Below are positions 5,080 through 10,363 of a DNA stretch of 10,363 nt, piece after piece. Position 1 is the stretch's first letter; each line of letters starts with the position of its first letter. A program made the translations under genes and the position numbers. The DNA comes from an uncultured Faecalibacterium sp. (GTDB lineage: Bacteria; Bacillota; Clostridia; Oscillospirales; Ruminococcaceae). The DNA is taken from assembly GCA_902463905.1 (NCBI GenBank), contig CABQHF010000062.1, forward strand, positions 1 to 10,363, read 5' to 3'. The notes below the pieces were generated by a model. That model saw only the letters and a program-made list of their open reading frames with translations, was not told the DNA's origin and ran no database searches.

Positions 5080-7119
5080 ATGGCATATACCGATGATTGG
5101 GAATCCCTTATGAACGGCGTATTCGGCACGGGCGGAAGGGTGAAATTCGGCTCCGGGGCTTCACAGCCGGAGACAAAGGCAAAGACCGGAGGCCTGCCGG
5201 ATCTGAACGCGGCTCTGCTGGATCAGCAGAAGCAGCTGGATGAACTGCTGAAAAAGCAGAATGCCCAGCTGAAAAAGCAGGATACTGACACCCAGGCGGC
5301 GCTGGAAAGCAGCCGCCAGATGCTGCGGGACATGGAAAACGACGGCCTGCTGGCCAGAGGCACCACCGACACGAAGCCGGAGCATCTGGGCAGCTTTGAA
5401 GGGCTGGCCGCCGAGGTGAAAAAGACCGTGCTGGGGCAGGATGCCTTTGTGGATGGCGTGGTGCGGGCCATGCGGCGGCCCTTCGTGCTGGGCACCGAGG
5501 CCCCTGCCGCCCGCAACGTGATCCTGCTGAGCGGTGCACCCGGCACCGGGCGGCACTTTGCATTGGAAGAGACGGCCCGCATCATGGCGGCCCGCGGCCT
5601 TCTGCAGAGCGATAAGACCGCAGTGCTGGATCTGGTCATGTACCCGGATTCCGGGTCCGAAAAGCTGTTTTTGCAGGATCTGTACGCCGCCCTGCACGCT
5701 CCCGGCGAGATTTTGATCTTTGAGCACTACGAGAGCTGCTATCCGGGCTTTTTGAAAACCATCGCCGACCTTGCCGTCAAGGGCAGCGCACCGCTGTCCA
5801 GCCGGTATCTGGTCAACAAGGAGGGCATCCTGGTGGACGCCGGCACGGCGCTGGCGCCCGGAGCCGTGAGCCGCATCGACCCCTGCGGCAAGTACCTGAT
5901 CTTCTTCTCCCACAAGGGGCGGGAGGCGCTGGCCGACAAGTTCGGTGCGCCCTTCGTCTCGGCGGTGGGGGATGTGTGCACCACTACCGCCTTTGCGCGG
6001 GAAGATCTGGCCGCCATGGCGGCGCAGGAGCTGAACGCGCTGGCCCAGAAGGTGCGCACCCGGCTGGGTCTTGCCCTTGCCGCCGGGGCGGACGTGCGGG
6101 ACTATGTGGCCGCCCAGTGCTCCAAGGAAAAGGGCGCGGCCGGTCTGAAGCTGTGCTGTGACCGCATCTTCCGCGCCCTGAGCGAATACTGCCTGCAGAG
6201 CGATACGGCCCTCACCGGCACCGTGGCCCTGACTGCCGTGCCGGAGGGGCTGCGATTTGCGCTGAACGGTGCTGCCCCGGCGGATCTGTTCAGCCTGCTG
6301 CCAACGGAGTACACCGGCGCTGTGGACGAGATCCGCGCCGAGCTGGATGCACTGGTGGGCCTTGCCCCGGTCAAGGATTATGTGTTCGGTCTGGCAGACA
6401 ACCTGCAGGTGCAGCAGCGCCGCGCCGCCGCCGGGTTCAAGACGGCCAGCCTGTCCATGCATATGATCTTCACCGGCAACCCCGGCACCGGCAAGACCAC
6501 CATCGCCCGGCTGGTGGCAAAGTACCTCAAGGCCATCGGGGCGCTCAAGGGCGGCCAACTGGTGGAGGTGAGCCGCGGCGACCTGGTGGGCCGCTACACC
6601 GGCCACACCGCCCCGCTGACCAACAGCGTCATCCAGAGTGCACTGGGCGGCGTGCTGTTCATCGACGAGGCCTACAGCCTGTACCGCGGCGAACAGGACA
6701 GCTTCGGGCTGGAAGCCATCGACACCCTTGTGAAGGGCATGGAGGACCACCGTGACGAGCTGGTGGTGATCCTGGCCGGGTACACCAAAGAGATGGAAGT
6801 GTTCCTCACCGCCAACAGCGGCCTTGCCAGCCGCTTCCCGAACAAGGTGGAGTTCCCGGATTACACCGCCGACGAGCTGCTGGACATCACCACCGTGCTG
6901 GCCAAGGGCAAGGGCTACCGGCTGGACGAGGGCTGCACCTTCCCGCTGCTGGGCTACTACAAGCGCCGTCAGGCGCTGGACAGCCGCACCGCCGGCAACG
7001 GCCGCCTTGCCCGCAACACGCTGGAAAAGGCCATCTTCAACCAGAGCCGCCGCCTTGTGGCAGAGCCCAACGCCCCGCTGGACCTGATCCTGCCCGGCGA
7101 CCTGGAATTTGACGAATGA
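5080..7119 (+). CDS. Double-AAA protein: degenerate ClpB-like domain plus CbbX/SpoVK-like AAA+ ATPase
   Basis: The protein has 679 residues and is probably a cytoplasmic ring-forming remodelling ATPase; its substrate is unknown. A polar N-terminus is followed by a Gln/Lys/Leu-rich coiled coil (about 43-88). The first AAA-like domain (about 105-375) resembles the Clp core in VLGQDAFVDGVVRAMRRP. Its Walker A reads GAPGTGRH (152-159) with Arg for the catalytic Lys, and the Walker B position reads ILIFEHYE (211-218), so ATP hydrolysis there is doubtful. The second domain (about 415-679) is intact and CbbX/SpoVK-like. It has Walker A GNPGTGKT (466-473), pore-loop region VGRYTGHTAP (503-512), Walker B VLFIDEAYSL (525-534), sensor 1 VVILAGYT (562-569) and arginine finger Arg585 in LASRF. 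The ATG at 5080 has GGGAGGG 7 nt upstream; an upstream TTG at 5023 lies inside the promoter and is rejected. CbbX relatives act as Rubisco activases, sporulation factors or type VII secretion ATPases, but no such partner genes are present here. Confidence 0.85.
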   Translation: MAYTDDWESLMNGVFGTGGRVKFGSGASQPETKAKTGGLPDLNAALLDQQKQLDELLKKQNAQLKKQDTDTQAALESSRQMLRDMENDGLLARGTTDTKPEHLGSFEGLAAEVKKTVLGQDAFVDGVVRAMRRPFVLGTEAPAARNVILLSGAPGTGRHFALEETARIMAARGLLQSDKTAVLDLVMYPDSGSEKLFLQDLYAALHAPGEILIFEHYESCYPGFLKTIADLAVKGSAPLSSRYLVNKEGILVDAGTALAPGAVSRIDPCGKYLIFFSHKGREALADKFGAPFVSAVGDVCTTTAFAREDLAAMAAQELNALAQKVRTRLGLALAAGADVRDYVAAQCSKEKGAAGLKLCCDRIFRALSEYCLQSDTALTGTVALTAVPEGLRFALNGAAPADLFSLLPTEYTGAVDEIRAELDALVGLAPVKDYVFGLADNLQVQQRRAAAGFKTASLSMHMIFTGNPGTGKTTIARLVAKYLKAIGALKGGQLVEVSRGDLVGRYTGHTAPLTNSVIQSALGGVLFIDEAYSLYRGEQDSFGLEAIDTLVKGMEDHRDELVVILAGYTKEMEVFLTANSGLASRFPNKVEFPDYTADELLDITTVLAKGKGYRLDEGCTFPLLGYYKRRQALDSRTAGNGRLARNTLEKAIFNQSRRLVAEPNAPLDLILPGDLEFDE

Positions 7120-7138
7120 GAAAGAATTATTTATAACG

Positions 7139-7178
7139 AACGAACCCCCGGCAGGCTGCGGCCTGCCGGGGGTTCGTT
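7139..7178. terminator. Large hairpin between convergent genes, probable bidirectional terminator
   Basis: A perfect 18-bp stem (7139-7156 with 7161-7178), GC-rich in its upper 12 pairs, is capped by the four-base loop TGCG. It starts 20 nt after the stop of the AAA+ gene and ends 10 nt before the stop codon of the WYL gene, in the position of a shared terminator. Neither flank has a strong T tract: the plus side continues GATTCTGG and the minus side CGTTATAAATAATTC. Termination efficiency is therefore uncertain. Confidence 0.65.
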
Positions 7179-7187
7179 GATTCTGGA

Positions 7188-8144
7188 TCAGTTGTGCTGC
7201 TCGGCCAGCTCCTGCACCATGTCGTGCAGGCCCTGCCGCACCTCGGCGGGAGAGGTGATCTCCACCTTGCCGCCAAAACCGCAGACCCAGCCGTAAAACT
7301 GGTCGCTCACGCAGACCGGGACATCAAAGTGGAAGTACCCGTCTGCTTCCGGCAAAAAGAGAGTGTCCTGCCCGAAACGGTCCCGCATGGCGGCTTCCAG
7401 GTCGGCGGTGCAGCGCAGGGTCACCCGGTATTCCGGCCCGCCGAACATGTTGAAATGCTTGCGCAGATAGCTGGGCAGGTCGAAGGCGGCAAAGGCCTCC
7501 TTGCCCCGGCGGGGGCGGTCCAGCACCTTGACGTAGGACATGCGGTCCACCCGGTAGTTGCGGATGTTGGCGGGATCCTTTTCATCCTGGTAGGCGATGA
7601 GGTAGTAGCAGCCGCCCTCCCAGGCCAGCTGCCAGGGGCTGACCGTCCAGGTGCTGTTGTTCTTGTAGCGGAACTGCACCAGCCGCCCGGCGCTGATGGC
7701 CGTGTGCAGTGCGTCGATGCTGTACAGCAGGGTGCGGCTGTCGGCCTTGGGGCGGCCGTCCACATACACCTGACGCTGCAGCTGGGTGCCCTCGTACTCG
7801 GAGCACAGGGCCTCCAGCTTGCGGATGAGCTTTTTGCTGGTGCGTGCCGAGATGACCTTGCTGGCCTGCACAGCGTCCACCAGCAGCTTGAGCTCGGAAA
7901 GCTCGAAGGCACGGCTGGCCATCCAGTAGCCGCCGCCGCGCCCGCGCCGCAGCTGGATGTCGTAGCCCAGCGCGCACAGGGTGTCGATGTCGCTGTAGAT
8001 GCTCTTGCGCTCGGCCAGAATGCCCTGCTGTTCCAGCAGTTCCACCAGCTGGGGCACGTTCAGCAGGTGGTTTTCGTCGGTTTTCTGCTCAAAGATGTGC
8101 AGCAATGCCAGGAGCTTGGTCTTTTGTCCTTCCTGCTTGGGCAT
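7188..8144 (-). CDS. WYL-domain transcriptional regulator with N-terminal HTH
   Basis: This 318-residue DNA-binding regulator is of the YafY/PafC-like type. The N-terminus (about 8-70) fits an HTH_11 winged helix: KLLALLHIF, a helix pair ending in ERKSIYSDIDTLCALGYDI, and a glycine-rich wing RRGRGGGYW (66-74). The WYL domain (about 138-210) shows CYYLIAYQ (179-186) at the position of the name-giving Trp-Tyr-Leu, here Tyr-Tyr-Leu, and the conserved RNYRVDRM (195-202). A C-terminal WCX-like extension (about 235-315) completes the common three-part layout. WYL domains are thought to sense a ligand, often a nucleotide or nucleic acid; the effector here is unknown. The start has AGGGAGGT (8153-8160), 8 nt upstream. 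The gene begins 20 nt after tyrA, so it is probably the last gene of the aro operon. Targets are unknown; feedback on the operon is an inference. Confidence 0.92.
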   Translation of the reverse strand: MPKQEGQKTKLLALLHIFEQKTDENHLLNVPQLVELLEQQGILAERKSIYSDIDTLCALGYDIQLRRGRGGGYWMASRAFELSELKLLVDAVQASKVISARTSKKLIRKLEALCSEYEGTQLQRQVYVDGRPKADSRTLLYSIDALHTAISAGRLVQFRYKNNSTWTVSPWQLAWEGGCYYLIAYQDEKDPANIRNYRVDRMSYVKVLDRPRRGKEAFAAFDLPSYLRKHFNMFGGPEYRVTLRCTADLEAAMRDRFGQDTLFLPEADGYFHFDVPVCVSDQFYGWVCGFGGKVEITSPAEVRQGLHDMVQELAEQHN

Positions 8145-8164
8145 GGCGGAATACCTCCCTTGTT

Positions 8165-9025
8165 TTACGGCAGCTTTTTGTCAAAGGCAGCGCGGCGCTG
8201 GGTGGACAGGCGGAACATCTCTTCCAGCTTGTCCCGGTCATCGGCCACGAGGGCGTTGCGCATTTCGCGCAGGGCCGCATCGAACTGGTCAATCTCGCTG
8301 ATCAGGTTTTCCTTGTTCCACAGGAACAGTTCCGCCCACATTTTGTCGTTGATGCGGGCAATGCGGGTCAGATCCCGGAAGGAGTCACCGGTGTATTCGC
8401 ACAGCGAGGTGTTGTCGTTGGCGCACATCAGGCTCACGGCGATGGCGTGGCACAGTTGGCTGACGTAGCCGATCATTTTGTCGTGCTCCTGCACCGTCAG
8501 GGTGCAGATGTGCTTGAAGCCCAGCACCTCCGCCAGCTCCTTTGCCCACTGGATGGCCTCCGGGGTATTCTTGTCGGTGGGGGTGATGATGAAGTTGGCC
8601 GGGGCAAAGTTCACCTCGGCAGCGTGCTCCACGCTGGAGGTCTCGCGGCCTGCCATGGGGTGGCTGGCAATGAACTCCACCCCTGCCGGGCACATGGCCT
8701 GCACCGGCTCCACAAGGCCGGTCTTGACGCCGGACACATCCGTGAAGATGCAGCCGGGCTTGAGGAGCGGGCCGTAGGCTTTGAACCATTCCAGCAGGGC
8801 CGTGGGGTACAGGCCGAAGATGATGTGGTCGGCCTGCTGCACCAGATCTTCAAAATCATGGGTCTTGCCGCTGGCAATGTAGCCGTGGTCAAGGGCATAC
8901 TGTAAGTGCCCCTCACTGCGGTTGATGCCGTCCACATGGAAACCGGCTTTGGTCAGCTCCAGGGCATACTTGCCGCCCAGCAGACCAAGACCCACCACGA
9001 GATAACGTTTTGTTTTGTCAAGCAT
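8165..9025 (-). CDS. tyrA: Prephenate dehydrogenase
   Basis: This enzyme oxidatively decarboxylates prephenate to 4-hydroxyphenylpyruvate on the way to tyrosine, using NAD(P)+. It has 286 residues. The Rossmann fold opens with YLVVGLGLLGG (8-18) and continues through TDVSGVK (95-101). The catalytic segment SHPMAGRE (121-128) contains the hydride-transfer His122. The helical dimerisation domain starts around 175 and includes HDKMIGYVSQLCHAIAVSL (181-199) and GDSFRDLTRIA (213-223). No C-terminal ACT domain is present, so allosteric tyrosine inhibition through ACT is not expected. The ATG overlaps the aroA stop by 8 nt, and GGAGGT (9031-9036) lies 5 nt upstream inside aroA, indicating tight coupling. 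Sequence alone does not distinguish prephenate from arogenate specificity, or NAD from NADP. Confidence 0.94.
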   Translation of the reverse strand: MLDKTKRYLVVGLGLLGGKYALELTKAGFHVDGINRSEGHLQYALDHGYIASGKTHDFEDLVQQADHIIFGLYPTALLEWFKAYGPLLKPGCIFTDVSGVKTGLVEPVQAMCPAGVEFIASHPMAGRETSSVEHAAEVNFAPANFIITPTDKNTPEAIQWAKELAEVLGFKHICTLTVQEHDKMIGYVSQLCHAIAVSLMCANDNTSLCEYTGDSFRDLTRIARINDKMWAELFLWNKENLISEIDQFDAALREMRNALVADDRDKLEEMFRLSTQRRAAFDKKLP

Positions 9026-10289
9026 ATTCTACCTCCACACCCAAAGGCCGGATGGCTGCAAAGAAATTCGGCCAGCTCTTCTGGATGGCTTCGGCGTCAT
9101 CCACAGTCAGGGGCAGCCCAGCGGCTGCGCTCAGCACCGCAAGGCTCATGACCACCCGGTGGTCGTTGTGCCCGTGCAGAATGCCTTCCGGCGCGTGCAG
9201 ATGCTCGGCGCAGCCGTGCACCGTGATGGTGCCGCCATCGCTTTCCAGCACGCCGCCGCAGGCCCGCAGCTCGGCTTCCATGGCGGCGATGCGGTCGCTC
9301 TCCTTCAGGCGCAGGCGCTCGGCGTTGCGGATGACGGTGGTGCCCTCACACAGCAGGCCCAGCACCATGAGCACAGGGCCAAGGTCCGGGCAGTCGGCCA
9401 GGTCGATGTCCACCCCGTGCAGGGGCGCCTTTGCAAAGGTGACGGTGTCCCCCTCACGGGTGAACTGTGCGCCGCACCGGTGCAGGAGATCCAGAATGAC
9501 CGCGTCGCCCTGCAGGGTGTCCGGGGAAAGGCCAGTGACGGTCACCCCGCCGCACACGGCACCCAGCACCGCCGGGAAGGCCGCCTGACTGTAGTCGCCC
9601 TCTACGGCGTAATCGCAGGGGCGGTAGTGCTGGCGGCCCGGCAGGGCCAGCGTATTCCCATCCAGCCAGCGGCTGGTCACCCCAAAGGCGGCCTGCACCG
9701 CGCGGGTCATGTCGATGTAGCTGCGGCTCTCCACCGGCGGGATGAGGTGCAGGGTGCTGTCGCCGTCCAGCAGGGGCAGGGCAAACAGCAGCCCGCTGAT
9801 GAACTGGCTGGACACGTTGCCCGCCAGCCGGTATTCCCCCGGTGTGAGGGCACCTTCCACGGTCAGACCAGCAGAGGTCTGTTCAAACCGTAGATCCTGC
9901 TCCCGATACAACGTTTCGTAAACCGACTGGGGCCGCTCCATGAGCCGCCCACGGCCGGTAAAGGTCACTTCCTGCCCGGTGAGGCTGGCAATGGGGATGA
10001 GGAACCGCAGGGTGCTGCCGCTCTCGCAGCAGTCCACCGGGGCAGTGAGGGGGGCAAAACGGCCCAGCCCTTCCACCACGGCATCTGCGGGGCCGGTGGT
10101 CACCCGGGCACACAGCTGGCCTGCGGCGGCCAGCGTGGCGGAGATGTCCTTACTGAACTCCAGATTCGTGATGTGAGAGCTGCCTGTGGCCAGCGCCGCA
10201 CACAGCACGGCCCGGTGGGCCATGCTCTTGCTGGGCGGGGCTGTGATGCTCCCGCCGATGGGGCGGGAAGAATGAATGGTTACCAGCAT
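9018..10289 (-). CDS. aroA: 3-phosphoshikimate 1-carboxyvinyltransferase (EPSP synthase)
   Basis: This enzyme transfers the enolpyruvyl group of PEP to shikimate 3-phosphate, the sixth step of the shikimate pathway. It has 423 residues, full length. Substrate-binding motifs appear in order: PPSKSMAHRA (18-27), ESGSTLRF (89-96, the PEP-loop region), GRLMERPQ (114-121), GNVSSQF (157-163), EGDYSQAAF (230-238), PDLGP (301-305, with the catalytic Asp region), RLRLKESDR (325-333), GHNDHR (373-378) and KSWPNFF (404-410). The PEP-loop reads ESGST rather than the NAGTA of the E. coli enzyme, a divergent variant seen in some Firmicutes. The start is fixed by homology (MLVTIHSS leading into the first beta strand). 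No Shine-Dalgarno is visible before it, and the upstream ORF stops only 6 nt earlier, so translation probably depends on coupling or reinitiation. Confidence 0.96.
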   Translation of the reverse strand: MLVTIHSSRPIGGSITAPPSKSMAHRAVLCAALATGSSHITNLEFSKDISATLAAAGQLCARVTTGPADAVVEGLGRFAPLTAPVDCCESGSTLRFLIPIASLTGQEVTFTGRGRLMERPQSVYETLYREQDLRFEQTSAGLTVEGALTPGEYRLAGNVSSQFISGLLFALPLLDGDSTLHLIPPVESRSYIDMTRAVQAAFGVTSRWLDGNTLALPGRQHYRPCDYAVEGDYSQAAFPAVLGAVCGGVTVTGLSPDTLQGDAVILDLLHRCGAQFTREGDTVTFAKAPLHGVDIDLADCPDLGPVLMVLGLLCEGTTVIRNAERLRLKESDRIAAMEAELRACGGVLESDGGTITVHGCAEHLHAPEGILHGHNDHRVVMSLAVLSAAAGLPLTVDDAEAIQKSWPNFFAAIRPLGVEVEYA

Positions 10290-10295
10290 AGGCCG

Positions 10296-10363
10296 TTACA
10301 TATCGCGGCCGATGGCCCATGCCACCTGACGGCACTTGGCCATGGCCTGTGCAAAGGCATCCG
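10296..10363 (-). CDS. C-terminal tail of an upstream gene, probably DAHP synthase (partial)
   Basis: The last 22 codons of a minus-strand gene enter from the right edge and end at TAA (10296-10298). The tail reads as a helix with FAQAMAKCRQVAWAIGRDM. The pattern F-x-x-x-M-x-K-x-x-x-(I/V)-A-x-(A/V)-(I/V)-G-R resembles the C-terminus of type I-beta 3-deoxy-7-phosphoheptulonate synthases (AroF), the first shikimate-pathway enzyme. Its place 6 nt upstream of aroA fits. With so few residues this remains a probable identification; another aro gene is the main alternative. Confidence 0.6.
   Translation of the reverse strand, partial: DAFAQAMAKCRQVAWAIGRDM

Noticed and set aside
5161..6750. 529-codon open frame on the minus strand across the AAA+ gene
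   Set aside because: It is antisense to Walker motifs that are clearly real, with the same Gln/His/Gly-rich shadow composition.
7194..8468. 424-codon open frame on the plus strand across the WYL gene and the tyrA end
   Set aside because: It spans two well-supported minus-strand genes and the ribosome binding site between them; no recognisable domain.

Overview
The window reads as a chromosomal, housekeeping stretch from a fairly GC-rich Gram-positive gut anaerobe. The best guess is the Oscillospiraceae/Ruminococcaceae, in the neighbourhood of Faecalibacterium or Subdoligranulum. This rests on AGGAGG-type ribosome binding sites, the protein families present (MnmM/YtqB-type methyltransferase, WYL regulator, HtrA with a long disordered N-terminus, cytoplasmic type I pullulanase) and an intergenic palindromic CTCTCCC-TTT-GGGAGAG repeat of a kind I recall from those genomes. 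The genus is an inference. No phage, transposase, CRISPR, tRNA or rRNA is visible.

Layout. The left edge (1-214, minus) holds the N-terminus of peptide chain release factor 3 (prfC). Its probable promoter lies near 393-421, so its mRNA leader would contain a roughly 127-bp palindromic repeat (241-367). Next (431-1297, minus) is a single ORF joining a GNAT acetyltransferase domain to an MnmM/YtqB-type tRNA methyltransferase domain, with a near-consensus promoter at 1336-1364. Diverging from it is a membrane-anchored HtrA/DegP-like serine protease (1504-2877, plus), closed by a clear Rho-independent terminator. Convergent to that is a cytoplasmic type I pullulanase / glycogen debranching enzyme (2979-4934, minus).

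Between the pullulanase and the next gene is a compact divergent control region. A 29-bp inverted repeat carries a TTGCAA -35 element in each arm, and each is 17 bp from its own -10 box. To the right (5080-7119, plus) lies a 679-residue protein: a coiled coil, a ClpB-like AAA domain with degraded Walker motifs, and an intact CbbX/SpoVK-like AAA+ domain. A large 18-bp-stem hairpin separates it from the last block.

The right block is a minus-strand operon read from the window edge inward: the C-terminal tail of a probable DAHP synthase, aroA (EPSP synthase), tyrA (prephenate dehydrogenase) and a WYL-domain transcription factor. The genes are spaced by 6 nt, an 8-nt overlap and 20 nt. Together the enzymes cover the entry step, the sixth step and the tyrosine branch of aromatic amino-acid biosynthesis. 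The WYL protein may be the operon's regulator or a passenger.

The parts most worth a second look are the GNAT-MnmM fusion, the pseudo-AAA/AAA+ protein sharing a symmetric promoter with a debranching enzyme, and the palindromic repeat inside the presumed RF3 leader. Nothing here is clearly a new defence or mobile system.
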